A stretch of 64,000 bases of DNA from Corynespora cassiicola (Eukaryota; Ascomycota; Dothideomycetes; Pleosporales; Corynesporascaceae), in contig JAEUWY010000008.1 in NCBI GenBank assembly GCA_022059125.1, positions 1,240,001-1,304,000 on the forward strand, given 5' to 3'. A program made the translations under genes and the position numbers. Below, piece after piece: positions 44,676 through 56,423 of the stretch. The notes under the pieces are model-generated. The model did not search any database. It worked only from the letters and a program-made list of their open reading frames with translations, and was not told where the DNA came from. Within the stretch, counting starts at the first letter, position 1; each line of letters starts with the position of its first letter.

Positions 44676-47367
44676 ATGAAACAAGACTGCGACTTATCTG
44701 ATCTTAGGGAAAGAGCCCAGAGGGCCAAGAAAGCCGGCAAGCCTGCAGGCCTGACAGAAGAACAGGTCAAGGCCATTCTAACGCCTAAATCTTTCGAATC
44801 TTATCAGCAAGTCGTCAAACAATGGCACGAGTATGGAGAAGAACCTTGCGATTGAAACGTCGACTGACAAGGTAGCTTCGCTGAGCAGCTACTCGACGAT
44901 GACGACGACGATTGCCGCGTTCCCAAGACGATACCATCGATAGAAACGGTCAAGATCTTCTTGACATGGCTTGTACGAACATCGAATGGATACATTGCTG
45001 AGAAAATCAATATCACGACTCTCCGCAACCGCCTGAACGCTCTCAAACGTGCGATCAAACTCCACACCAACTATCAATTTACAAAGTCACAGAACGAGGA
45101 AATTGAACATGTAATACCGTATACCAGGCTCAAAGGATTTCAAAAGCTGACACTAGCAGTTAATGTCGAAGGAACTGATAGTTGAAGAGGGGCTCTCAAC
45201 AAGGGCTCATGAGAAGCCAGTGGCTTCAAAACAAGTCATCCGAGATATTATAAAATTCGCATGGTTGAGTGATGAGTACAACTACCAACATCCTCGGACG
45301 AGGATTCAAGTGGTCTTCGCTCTGATTCTTTTCTATTTCCTAGGACTTCGTCCGGGTGACATCACAGTCGAGGGATTGGAAAACGAGGGCCTGTTGTATC
45401 AGGATATTAGTTTGTTCCGCCAAAGAACTGATGATTACCAAGGCCTAGTTCTTCGCATCAGGCTTAGGAATAGGAAGGGCAAAAGAGACAATGAAGCTGA
45501 TACGTAAGTCCATCCGCTTCTTTGTTGCCTCTATCCCTAACCGTTTCAGTCCAATAATGGTCCTACATCAAGATCCAGTTAGATGGATGTGCCCTGTCTG
45601 CTTATTCCTCGGTATGGCTCTAGAGGATCGTGCTTTTATAGATTGCAATTCATTTTCGGAATTGGAAAGAAGACATCCACCGCCCGGATCGGTCAGCTAC
45701 CAATTTCGATTCAAGGGGGAAATGGCCAGAATTCCAGTTCTACGGGCTCTGCAGAGCAACGACTGGACCATTTCGCCAACCCATATCATAACCTACGATT
45801 GCCTCAACAATCACTTCAAAGGTATTGGGCAACGTGCGGGCTATGGCGATAGATTTACGGCCTACTGTATCAGGAGAGGGTTCGCAAATCGAGTACAAAG
45901 TAAGGATTCATTCAGGCATCCGAAACATGAAACTAACGACATTGAAGAAGCAGCTACCTCCAAAGAGACGCAAAAGCTTATGGGACAATCAGGTGATGCT
46001 GTGTTTCAAACCTACATGTCGGCTGTTGTCGGTTTCGACACCCAATCAGTAATGCAGGACAGGCCTCCGCTGACAGCACTCGTTGAGACTAACCAAACGA
46101 TGCTGCTCAAAAGGCGCACTGAGGCCCCCCATCCTCCAGGGTCTCGTCTGACAGATGTTTCACGCAATATGTATAGACTGACTGGCGGCAATGAAGAGCC
46201 TGTACTACAGCTTCCAGCTGATTACAAAAAACGGCGCCAAATGAGGCTCCAAAGGTACATCAAAGAGAGGAAGAGGTTCTTCAGGGAAGCCGAGGATTCA
46301 TTTGTAGAATTGGATGCCGGTACAAACCCTACCAAGGACGAACCAGTGTTCACAGATCGTAAGCCTTCGCGCTACCTGGAAGCCGTCCTCAAGCATGACC
46401 CCGATCGACAAAAAGTCATTGAAATTATGTTCCACGATTCAAAATACTCCCTCGCAGACCTTATCGAACCCCTAGTACGAATGTGTAGAACACAAAGAGT
46501 TCGTAGCAATTACATGGCAGTCCAAGAGATCACTAAGGGTGGTTACTGCCCATACTGTCAAAAAATGTTGGATATGTAAGAAATCAATCTTCTTCTAGTT
46601 TCCGTGGCTAATTGTAATTTAGAAAGCGTCCTGCTAAGGCCAACAATCATCTTTTCCAATGTGCACGCAAAGACCGAATCAATAGACAAAAAGACAAAAT
46701 GCGACTTCACTTTGAAAAGAATGTTCGGCAGTGCCTGTGGAATGATTGCGGCTACCATTTCAAAGGAAAATCATGTGGAATCTATTCCCTTCATGTCCAG
46801 GAACATATATCGAATAATCGCCTACATCAATGTCTTTGGGAGGGGTGTGGCCATATCGAAAGCACGCCTCAGGACCTTTCCAAGCACATCTCAATCGAAC
46901 ATGATGTCCCAAACGAATGGACAATACATACAAAGATGCACTACTGTTACGAACATGCTATGTGGTGCCATTCTAGTTTGAAGTGGGACGCTCATCTCCA
47001 GCAATCACACGTACATCAACTTACCGGCTTCTGCGGCATTATTCGACATCACGGTTTAGTTGCTGTCGCAGCGCACTGCCTTTTTTGTCTAGGCAACAAG
47101 GACGCTCCGTTGGAGACGAGATTCATGCAATTTCACGATGTATTCACGTTACACAAGCACATGAAAAACCATCTCGCTGCTGATTCACCGACTCAGTGCC
47201 CGCATCCACTTTGTGACGAGGCGATAGGATCAGAGGCTGCTTTCTGGGAGCATGCCAACACAGTTCATGGAACACCTCCTTTCGGAACTCCCAGGGGCAT
47301 GCTCAAGCGAAAAGCATCCAACATAGATGATGGAATCGAAGAGGGCAGGCGGATTCGTTTGGAGTGA
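44676..47367 (+). CDS. DUF3435 tyrosine recombinase (Starship captain-like) with C2H2 tail
   Basis: Exons 44676..44830, 44876..45110, 45157..45503, 45550..46575 and 46623..47367 join in frame to 835 residues; all four introns are 45-47 nt with clear signals. Without splicing, the frame appears broken, so simple ORF calls would miss it. The N-terminal core-binding part has LTEEQVKAILTPKSFESYQ and TVKIFLTWLVRTSNGYI. The catalytic domain shows FLGLRPGDI (Arg195), TAYCIRRGF (Tyr351, Arg354) and VFQTYMSAVVGFDTQ (Tyr401), consistent with the R-Y-R-Y set of captains. Residues about 585-835 hold five C2H2-like fingers (for example CLWNDCGYHF, CLWEGCG, CPHPLCDEAIG). Captains cut and join DNA to move the element. 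The gene is intact and directly inside the disrupted 5S gene. Confidence 0.88.
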
Positions 47368-47565
47368 GGCGCATATTCTCGGGCTGTGCAGTGCGTTGCT
47401 GACTATCGGAGAAGCGAAACGAGGAGTGCGGCACAGATAGTTGGCAAAACAGGAAACGGGGCCCAGGAACCGTAACTCTAAGAACTGTTATTATTCAGGG
47501 TAATCCAGCCAGGTATAAAGTGCGCATTTTGGGCTGTAATTTCTGTCGTCTCTCATACCACAAAA

Positions 47566-48358
47566 ATGAACTCGTTTGAATCCCAACCCGACTATCTGCT
47601 TCCACTATTTGCACCTATCGCACAGGCCCAATGGGAAATGGAGTTGCCACCATTGGCCGAGCTAAGCCCAATTAGGCCTTGTAGACCGGGCTCCATATCT
47701 CCATCGTGCTACGGCTGGGAGTCTTATAGACCTGGTATGCAACCCCAACTTCAAAACTTTCTTTCAGAGCTTGATGCGTCTACGACAGATAGCGACATCA
47801 GCGATCAGAGCTCACTTCAGTTTTTGAACTCTACGCCCGTCATTTCGGAGGTAATAGATAAATTATGAAGTAGAACACCGATCATTAACGCAACTGTAGA
47901 CCCTTTCTGAAACAAGCAGTATCTCTCAACAGGAACAACAGGAACAGGAACAACAGGAACAGGAACAACAGGAACAGGAACAACAGGAACAGGAACAACA
48001 GGAACAGGAACAACAGGAACAGGAACAACAGGAACAGGAACAGCAAGAACAAGAACAACAAGAACAAAAACAAAGAGAACAAAAAAAACCACGAGTTAGT
48101 GGGCGCCAATTTCAACGTCGGTCCAATACTCTTTTTAGAAAAGCGACTCAACTTGCCCTAACAACTCAGGCTGAAGTGTACTTGGTAGTGCGGCATGCTG
48201 GGACGTTCTTGGTGTATCACTCAACTAGCGTTAGCTCCGCACCACAACCAGCCCCAAAGCCTAAAGTAAGAGCATGGCTTCTTATTACAGCACATATTTA
48301 CATGTTACAGGATTCTGAGAATGTCGTATGCGTTAAAATAGCACAACGTGAGGGATAA
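47566..48358 (+). CDS. Short MADS-box-like protein with a Gln-Glu repeat
   Basis: Exons 47566..47850, 47900..48265 and 48311..48358 give 232 residues. The N-terminal 95 residues are acidic and proline-rich. Exon 2 opens with about seven QQEQE units (15-bp repeat), then a basic segment and RRSNTLFRKATQLALTTQ plus EVYLVVRHAGTFLVYHS. This resembles the core of MADS domains (RR..LFKKA.EL...DAEV.V), with the N-terminal DNA-contacting extension reduced. It could be a DNA-binding or dimerising nuclear protein, which is inference. The splice after the acidic exon is supported by GTAATA...CTGTAG and phase. It lies just downstream of the recombinase in the candidate element. Confidence 0.6.
47927..48044 (+). 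repeat. 15-bp coding minisatellite (CAACAGGAACAGGAA)
   Basis: About seven near-perfect copies encode QQEQE units in the MADS-like protein, and degenerate copies continue to about 48080. Copy number is likely variable between strains. Confidence 0.85.
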
Positions 48359-49421
48359 CTAAGTTTGAACGATATTTGGTCCTGTAACTTTTTTTGAAAG
48401 CAAGAGCATAATCAAAGTTAAAAGTTCTGTGATACCTTAAATAAACTCAACATTTTCTTATCACTGAGAAATTTTCTTCTTTCTTTGAAGCATGATCAAG
48501 CAAAAAAGCACCAGAGACCTGTAAACTGTCCTTTGCCGGACTTGAAAGAGCTTCCATGTCGAAACTCGGAAGAAACAGGGCCAAAATAGATGATGTTGTA
48601 AAGAACAAGATTGAGGTCTGTATTTTAGAAGCCCAAGAAGACACAAAAATCTTTGATGTATGTCGTTTGACCAATGCCATGATATAGAAAGTGTGGTCAT
48701 GCTAATAGTTGAACATATCTCTGAATCTCTCCTATCAATATCTCTATACATTTTCATTTCAATGCACTAGTATCCTTCTAGCGCCGTCCAATTCTCCCTC
48801 TCAGCCTGTATATATATTTTTTCAGCACCATGGAATCTACTGACCAATAAGAGTCATTGAACCCAAATATTGAGCTAGTCTTAGTGTAGGGTAAAGGATG
48901 CGAAGTCTATATGTGGAGTCAGCCCCGGCGTTAATTGGTGGGAGTAGAGCTTAGGCCTAATAAAGTCATCACTTAGAGCTCACCTTACATGTATTTGAAT
49001 TAATGGTATTCCGAGACAAATATTTACTGGAGAATGATACTGGAGTATTGAGTAAAACAGGCCTTCCCGAAACTTGTAGTGACTCCTTAGATAGGGAATG
49101 TTCGGAATCATGAAAAGCTAAATAAGGCATTGGCTATGAAAGGCTCGGTTCAATATCTGAGAGTGCCGGGGACTTGTCAAGAATGTACAAAAATAACTAT
49201 CAAATGCATCCATCGACTGCAACTTTCTAAGAGGGGATAGAATAGCCTAGGTCACTGGACCCTAGAATTTCCTAAGGCTCCCTAAGGCCAATTTAGTTCT
49301 ATAATTAGGTCATCATGTGTCTATATAAGACTCAACGTTGTATCACATTAGACATCACAAAATTTTCATCATCTGGTCAATCATTTCAGCAGTTCATTCC
49401 TTCATTCTAAAATTTCTCGTG
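48359..49421. other. Intergenic region within the element
   Basis: AT-rich, no gene firmly supported. Short coding-like stretches near 48480-48690 on the plus strand (SKLGRNRAKIDDVVKNKIE) could be a remnant of a small gene. Confidence 0.4.
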
Positions 49422-49808
49422 ATGGACAAAGATATTCGAATTTCCGTCCGCTTTCTGAACGACGACTTGGCTGAGCTCACCATTATCGGGCACATTTCGA
49501 AAGCCGAAAATATGACCAATGAGACGGATATTAGCTCATGGGTTAAACTTGAAGGAGAGAACAATAATGAAAGGGGACTTGTCCAAACTCACAACACCAA
49601 CAACCGTTCCAAAATTTCCCTCTTCTTATAGCCAAAACCAACCACCAAATACACGAGAGACACTGATACGGAGAATTTTATCCATACGGGAGCTATGTTG
49701 GCTTCAAAAGTCACAATCATCCCAATTCAGTCGTTATGTCATCACAGAATTGGGGACTTGCGCTTCATGTTTTGGCATTCAGGTCCACAATATACAAAAA
49801 AGAGATAA
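49422..49808 (+). CDS. Possible small two-exon gene, unknown
   Basis: A model with exons 49422..49541 and 49632..49808 keeps phase 0 and gives 98 residues. It starts MDKDIRISVRFLNDDLAEL and continues after the splice with PKPTTKYTRDTDTENF. The donor GTTAAA is weak, and no family is recognised. It is listed because its layout matches the neighbouring small cargo genes. It could equally be chance. Confidence 0.28.
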
Positions 49809-49833
49809 TGTAAACTCATTGGAAACAATCTAG

Positions 49834-51265
49834 AGGATGATCAGCGTGGAAAAATAGATTGAATTAATGCTTAGTTTGGTATATTGCCTGTTCTATTACG
49901 GGGCGGATTTGAAATTCAGAATCTCTCCTGCCTCTCGGCGTTTTATCTTCTAAAGTATGGGTGTGGGGAAGAAGAATGAGGACTGAGTTGATTGCTATAG
50001 ATAACTACCGCTCTATACTTATATCTTTTATAAATTAGAGTCTATCTGAAGTGCGTAGAATAGTAGATTTTATATACTAAAAGCAAATATACTACAACTA
50101 TGCTAGTCACGTGAAGGCCAACATCTCTGTTTTGTCTTTTATTTTGTTAATAGATCGTTTGCAGACGCTGTAGTAAACTTCACTTTCGCAATTTGTCCAC
50201 TACGCCTTAAACTTTTCTAAGATAACGAATAAACTGCCTTCTCCTTTGAAGAAAGGAGCCTTTCCCCTACCGGGCGAATGAAGTTGAATTCGATACAAAA
50301 CCTCTTATAATCTCACAAATGTTCAAAACCCCTAAACTGAATTTTGAGAGGTATCTAGCAGAGGCATCAACGTGTTTTTAAAAAAGATACGAGGTTTCAT
50401 GTATATAAATACAGAGTATTATAGGAAACAAAATCGGGCCCCTCCACCGTACAACACAAGCGTTACGATATCTCATCATTCCAACTCAAAACGCGCTGCT
50501 TCGCCCCGAGGTGGAGCCGAGGCCAGGATGAAGGCTTGGCAGGGCGTACAAACAAAAAACTGACGTGTCACATCATCACAAACCAGATCCACCTCACGTC
50601 GCGACCATATGGTGCAGCAGCTTTACGAACTGCTACCTTGCCTGCGCGACGGTCCAAGCAAATTTGTCGAGCACCACGACCATGGATGGCTCAGGCTCAA
50701 CGAGAGTCTCGATGCTTTCTCTCTCTCGTCAACGGAATTCCCGACGCGCCAGAGATGACGAAGACGACCCGCCCCAGCTGACACATAGAGAGAACAAAAG
50801 GTAATCAGGTTGACCACTAGAGCTCACAGTTCAGATACTATGGAGAATCGATCCGTCCCCAGAGCTCCGCCCCAGGAGTCGACACATCGCAATGGACGGC
50901 TCCGTGACCACCAACACACCACCGCAGGCGACACCACCATCACCACCACCGTTGACCTAGCCCGGGGCCCTCATCCCCCTCTTCCAGTCGCCACCATTCC
51001 TGAGGCGTCATTGTAGTTCATTGCTACAGCATTCTATTGGCACTAGGGTTTAAGGAAACGGTGAAAAAGGGACCATCACGGATAAGCTTGATTATAGGAT
51101 GGCTCAAAAGTTTTGACTGCTACATCAATCGTTATTTGGGCTGGCTTTTTTCATGCTATAAAAGTCAAATAAATTCACAGGCTCTCTAATCTCATTCCCA
51201 TCAATGAACTATGTATCAGGGTCCTGATAGGCTCGATGAGTCTGCGTTTGGCGCTTGCTACACAG
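49834..51265. other. Spacer with a GC-richer coding-like island
   Basis: Most is AT-rich and empty. Between about 50565 and 51016 the sequence is richer in GC, with arginine/proline/threonine-rich frames (for example ATG at 50682, then SGSTRVSMLSLSRQR). I could not join these into a convincing gene. Confidence 0.4.
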
Positions 51266-52072
51266 CTAGCTAGAGAATTCAGTGACTGTGTAACAGTAAA
51301 AGCCTACACTTATTAGTTGATGTAATAGAGGAAAGGAAGAACGTACAAGCAATATTGCCTGGTAAGCTTCCTTGGTGATATCTTTCCCTGAAATCGATAG
51401 GACATAGAAAAGAATAGCCACAAACATCTGGAATAACGCCGTAAATGCATTTATACCGATGGGAACCTTCAAAATTCTGCGATCTGATTCCGATCGTATG
51501 AAACCAAGAATTTCAACCCAAATTTTTGTAGAAATAAGTGATGCGATAGCAAGACGAGAATGCAGTGCAGAATAGTAGGCAAGACAGGCGTTCTTCTCTC
51601 TGCCTGAGGTCAGCATTCCCGAATAGTTGATTCTGCCGGAATCTTTTTACCTGAAGAGTGAGGCGATATCGGGGGCGGTTAATATTGTGACGATATAAGC
51701 CAGCCATATTGTCCACCTGGCACAGTTCCAAATTCTGATGGCTCGAACAAGCTGGGTTGATTGTAAGTGAGAATCTACCGTTTTACTAAATCTTCTCACA
51801 TTTGCCCCGACCGAAAGCTGCAGGGTACATAGAACGAAAGCTTCCGGTCTGTAAGGCTCAATATCACGGATATATGAATCCACGATTACGAATGTGCCAA
51901 AGATAGAAACAGTTGCTTCAATGATAGTAAACAGAACAATCGTAATTCGGTCCCATAGATACCTGCTACCTTCTGTTCGAAGGTACCTTTCGTCCTTGTA
52001 TGCGAAAACAATGCTCAGTATGAAGTCACCCAAGAAGTAAGCAGCAAAACCGATACGAAGATCAATAGCCAT
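51266..52072 (-). CDS. Multi-pass integral membrane protein, unknown family
   Basis: Exons 51651..52072 and 51266..51599 (51-nt intron GTAAAA...CAGGCAG, TGCTGAC branch) give up to 251 residues. Hydrophobic segments are RIGFAAYFLGDFILSIVFAY, ITIVLFTIIEATVSIFGTFV, WTIWLAYIVTILTA and INAFTALFQMFVAILFYVLS, suggesting four to six membrane helices. The start at 52072 is preferred over 52144 because it begins directly at the first helix. The extreme C-terminus is uncertain, because a GTACGT donor after YQAILL could remove the last residues shown. I do not recognise the family. It is in the cargo region of the candidate element. Confidence 0.6.
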
Positions 52073-52763
52073 TTTGAATAGATGGAGATGTAGGAAAGAA
52101 CCTGGTACATGCTTTATTAGAATATGAGAGCTTTTAAACATCAAGCACCTAAGGGGGCATTGTGGCTAATCAGCCTCGCCGTAATTCCGTGGACCCACTA
52201 TATCTCATCATCATGGCCTTAGATGACCTGTCATCGCACATTAGGCAGGAAACATAAGGAAGGCTGTGTAACTGTTCAGAATCGCCGTAAGGATAAGGCG
52301 CCTCCGCAGTGTGACTGCACACGAAGCAACTTAGGGGTGTCAAAAATCTATAAATGCGCTCTGAGTGGCCTTCAACCCCTATTAGCTTCTAAAAAAATTC
52401 TAAGAAGTTTTTATACAACAGAGTTAGACCTTCAGAAAGTTTGGTCTGTATCGTTTCCTAAGTAAGTATGATTGAATAATCGTTTCATTCAAGTGCCTCT
52501 CCATAAAATCCCAATGCTAATTCTTGAGGTATCTATGGCACTAAGTGAAAGTGTTAAAGAATTCTTGTTGTGATCCTATCGAAACTTGCAAATTGGGCGG
52601 GATAGTTGGAGAAGCAACGTAGAAGAGATTAAGTCCTATTAACGCTACAAACTAATGCCTGTGCCCTCGACCGTGTCTTACTCATCTGGATCATGTGAGG
52701 GTGAATATAAAAGGGAATTCAATCCCCAATTTCTCCTTCCTTACTTCCTTCTCCCATCAGAAA
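52073..52763. other. Divergent spacer
   Basis: No gene is supported. It would hold the promoters of the membrane protein gene (minus) and the coiled-coil gene (plus). Confidence 0.5.
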
Positions 52764-53208
52764 ATGAATAGCTCAACGTCTACTATCGAGAACTGTGGGG
52801 CCGGTCAAGACACAATATGTCAGATCCAGGATGGCTCTAAAAAGGTATGTAAAGCTGTATAGTATCTGTTGAAGTTACTAACTATGGATTCAGTCACCTC
52901 CCAAAAGAGTTCATCCAGAGGGAATTGAGATGGGAGAATTTCCCCGCAAGAGGCAGAAGGGAGCTGCGCATATTACACTGCTGGAGGAAAACGAAGCATT
53001 GAAATGTCAATTGTCCTACAAAGATACAATCATCAGTGGGATGAAAAAACGCATAGAAATTTTGGAACGTCAGAAAGTAGAAGAACTAAAACGTGAGGAT
53101 TCGAATACCCGTGCGTTCGGTTTGCTAGTGAAGCAAATGAAGAATGTGGTAAAGATGGCGGAGAACACACTTGCACAAATAAAAGACACAGAAAAGAAGA
53201 TAGAGTAG
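52764..53208 (+). CDS. Small coiled-coil protein
   Basis: Exons 52764..52844 and 52894..53208 (49-nt intron, GTATGT...GATTCAG, TACTAAC branch) give 131 residues. A short polar N-terminus is followed by a basic patch (PPKRVHPEG, FPRKRQKG), a possible nuclear-localisation signal. A long helix with heptads then runs to the end (ITLLEENEALKCQLSYKD, MKKRIEILERQKVEELKRE, MVKMAENTLAQIKDTEKK-like). It is likely a nuclear, dimerising helical protein. No enzyme or known DNA-binding domain is visible. It is one of several small genes of similar layout in the element. Confidence 0.6.
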
Positions 53209-53361
53209 ATAGTTGGAAGAACAGGCAATTTCTTGATGGAAATTGCGGGTTCATCACTATGTGTTTGTATTTTGGATACCCTAAGTATGCGAACAATGTT
53301 GCCATTTGCCGAGGTCTAACTGTGCCATCTTTCGTAATTGCATGTCCCGACTCTGACCATT

Positions 53362-54005
53362 TTATTCGTTTGAAAGTCTCTTCGAAGGCAGTTCTCCAAG
53401 ATCATTTTCCAGGCTAACATCGTAGCTCCCCGAGTATTGTGGTGGGGATGATAGATTCGCCCAGTCCTGGTCCAACAACGTGTACTGAGAATCACCAGTC
53501 GGCACCGGGGTTTGGCATTGCGAATCATCGGCGAAGGCTTGAAGACCATACGCTAAATTTTTTTCTGGTGTCTGCGAATTGTGAAATGGTGAGATAGCAT
53601 GTGCCACCAGACTAACATGCGATGGCTCCTGGCTTTGAGGGGCAGCGTATGGCGGCGGCGGAGGTGATAGCTCAACCATTTTCACCTTGCCCTTTTCTAT
53701 ACCTTCGTTCATGGAGAAGAAATGAGAAGGGCGTCTGATGGATGGATGGTATTGGTTTTTCTACCGTCCACTTAGCAACCTATCGATAGCCGAGATCTGA
53801 GACGTACAAACTGTTGCGCGTCACAAGGCCAGGTGAGACCGTGTTCCTCGACAGTGAAGACACGCGGGATATTTCCTGGTTTCTCAATGAATATGGCAAT
53901 CCGAATTCCGTTGTCAATGCCGTGAAGTTCTGAGGCCTTTTTGAAGATGCTGTTGACGCGGTCTCTGTAAGATCGCTGAATGTCGCGGGGGGCGGGTCTT
54001 GGCAT
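53362..54005 (-). CDS. Short MADS-box-like protein
   Basis: Exons 53808..54005 and 53362..53760 (47-nt intron, GTACGT...GGTAG) give 198 residues. The first exon carries RDRVNSIFKKASELHGID followed by IRIAIFIEKPGNIPRVF, which matches the helix-strand core of a MADS domain (RR..LFKKA.EL....I.V.I....). The second exon is proline- and serine-rich (LSPPPPPYAAPQSQEP, NLSSPPQYSGSY) and acidic at its end, as in an activation or interaction tail. It is probably a transcription-related protein. It is divergent from the ferric reductase gene 400 bp away and is a second member of the type seen at 47566-48358. Confidence 0.65.
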
Positions 54006-54410
54006 TTCGGCGATACTCGAAATACTGGTTGGATGTAGAAAGAATCACAAGTCTAAAGCGATGTTTGGAGAGTAGTAATACGGGTTCGGTCTGCGGTTTC
54101 TAGTTCAGTGTCATGTAGTTATATACACGTAGCGCAGCTACTTGATATGCGTCCGTAAATGCGGCGCAGGGCTCCGTTATTCGAGTCCGGAATGTTGTGT
54201 TACGTACGGCGGTTAATTCCCTGTAAATGTCTTACGACCCAACACAACCAAATACCGAGTCGCAAACCCTCGCTTTACCGTGACGAGGACCCGTGTTCGA
54301 ATTACAGTTTTTCCAGTGAAAAAAACGAGGAACGGTGCTTACGTTGTATTGCTCCTGAACAAAACCACCCTTGAAGTGCGAATATTCTCTCAGGTCAAAC
54401 TTACACAGTG
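54006..54410. other. Divergent promoter region
   Basis: The 405-bp spacer between the MADS-like gene (minus) and the ferric reductase gene (plus) is a candidate bidirectional promoter. No other gene is seen. Confidence 0.5.
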
Positions 54411-56117
54411 ATGCAGGCTACACTTGTTTATGCTGTTTCAATTGCTTCTGTTATCGGGTTGGTTTTCGTGTCGAGGCTTGCCCAACTCCTAGCCTCTCAA
54501 GCACGCGAACGACTATTTTGTCTCTTTTCGAAATGGGCCGTGTACACCCTCGTCTGGCCGAGATTGAGGGGAAGCTCTGATGTGAGCATTATCGCAGCCA
54601 TTGCAATAATCATATTCCTCGTTGGAAATATTCTCGGTTCCGTCATTGGTGTACGGGGTAGGGCGGAGTTATCATTGCGATTAGCAAGACTCTGCACAAT
54701 GAATTTAGTTGTTCTTTTCTTAGGAGGCAGGACGAACTTTTTTCTTGACAAGGTGTTTCAAATCTCGATGACAGAACATCACTCGGTGCACCGTTGGGTT
54801 GGACGAATGTCCGTCGCAGAGGGTATCCTTCATGGCATCCTAGATGTATTGCAACGTCGTTCAAATATGCGAAAAGAGGATATTTCAGTGAGTATTTCGT
54901 CTGGGTGTGTGTTCACTATCTTAATTTTCGCACAGCTTTTTATCCTATCCGGCGTCATCGCATTTTTCTCCCTCCTTTTTGTTCGCCGGCGAATATACGA
55001 AATCTTTCTTACGAGCCATTTACCAGCCACCATAGCTCTTATGGTCTTTGTGCTCGTCCATTTGAAGAAAAAAAGTACTTATGTCATATGCTGTATTTCT
55101 ACTGCGGCAGGGCTGCTGCTGTTGCAAAAGATTCTATGGTTTATCAACCTTGTTTACCGCAATTTCGGCTCCGGTCCACCTTGCAGAGCATCGATCGTAA
55201 AGTTTGATCAGCCTCAGGGGAGCGAAGAAGTCGTTCAAGTTCGAGTGAAACTGAAAAGGCCATGGACCATGTCTCCTGGGCAATTTGTATATCTATGCCT
55301 CCCTGGCCTCAGGAGCATGGGTCTTGGATTTCTAGAGGCTCATCCATTTATGGTTGCTTGGTATTACGACGATGAAAAGAGTGCTACGACAACTATCGTT
55401 CTTCTTGTCAGATGCTTTCGTGGCTTTACCCGAAAACTACAACTTGCGAACAGCAATAGTTACGCCATCGTTGATGGCCCCTATGGTAGGAATACACTTC
55501 GTAAGCTAAGCCAGTACGATAAAGTTCTCTTCTTGGCACATGGAATCGGGATTGCGGCCCATTTACTTCCTATACGACACCTACTTCTTGCCCATGATGA
55601 AAAGACAGCTCGTGTGCGCCGACTCTCTTTTGTATGGCTTTTAGAGACAAAAGGTACCAAATCACTTCCTCAAAGGAATTGTTTTCCAAGACTGATCTTC
55701 TAGCAGATCAACTGTGTTGGGCCGAGGAATTTCTGTTCACTTTGAACGATATGGACCATCGCCATATTCTGAACATTTTTCTTCTCTTTCCAAGCGATAG
55801 CGGGGGCTCTTTACAAGGCCAAGCCATCGACATGAGGCATCGTCGGGATCGTATTTATCCGCTAAATTGTCAGCTTGATATGGACTGCTGGATAGAGGAA
55901 GAATATTGCGCAGAAGCTGGCAATATGCTCGTTGCGGGTATGTGAAATTAACCGAAAAATGAAGATTGGATAGTGCGCTGAAGAAGAAACAGCATGCGGA
56001 AGCCCTCAATTCGAGCTACATGTAAGGAAGGCTGTCCGTTCGAGCCGACGTAACATTTCATTTAGCAATAGTGATTTTCAGCCTGATGAAACGGAGCTAC
56101 CCTCTTTTAGTGTTTAG
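54411..56117 (+). CDS. Ferric reductase-like transmembrane oxidoreductase (FRE)
   Basis: Exons 54411..55653, 55704..55937 and 55993..56117 join in frame to 533 residues. Several membrane helices form the ferric-reductase heme domain, with paired histidines in TEHHSVHRWVGR, AEGILHGILD and TSHLPATIALMVFVLVH. The FAD part has PGQFVYLCLPG and EAHPFMVAWYY (HPF motif). The NADPH part has IVDGPYGRN, LFLAHGIGIAAHLLP and, in the last exon, NMLVAACGSPQFE. It should pass electrons from NADPH across the membrane to Fe3+ or Cu2+. The glycine-rich NADPH loop (AHGIGIAA for GGTGITP) is somewhat degenerate. FREs are one of the recurrent cargo families in Starships, which fits its position here. The start is the first ATG; 54408 is GTG. 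Confidence 0.88.
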
Positions 56118-56423
56118 GTGAAATATAAAACATATAAATAACAACATTATTATTCTACCAACATTTATTTTTACTGCTGAGGAAAAGGCCCGCTGTGTGC
56201 GGCGCGGTTATCGAAACAACGCGCCACCAGCGCTTGCAGAGGAACTAACACATTGCATATTCGGTGCGATTTTGCTTACGATCTGCGGCACAGTATATTT
56301 CAACATCAGAAAGCCTGCAAAAGGCCTTTGCTTCAAGGACCACTCATTCTAATAACCACTATCCCACACATCTTCCAGACAATCGAGCACAACGATCATG
56401 GAGCATACCCATCGTATGTCACG

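Noticed and set aside
44414..44701. Plus-strand ORF (95 codons) before the recombinase as an alternative N-terminus
   Set aside because: It is in a different frame from the recombinase exon 1, proline-rich, and not needed; the ATG at 44676 opens the expected N-terminal segment.
44676..45185. Idea that the recombinase is a pseudogene because of stops at about 44853 and 45182
   Set aside because: Both are removed by short introns with good signals (44831-44875 and 45111-45156) that restore frame and conserved sequence.
47817..48151. Leucine/valine/phenylalanine-rich minus-strand ORFs
   Set aside because: They are the antisense of the CAACAGGAACAGGAA repeat, giving artificial hydrophobic repeats.
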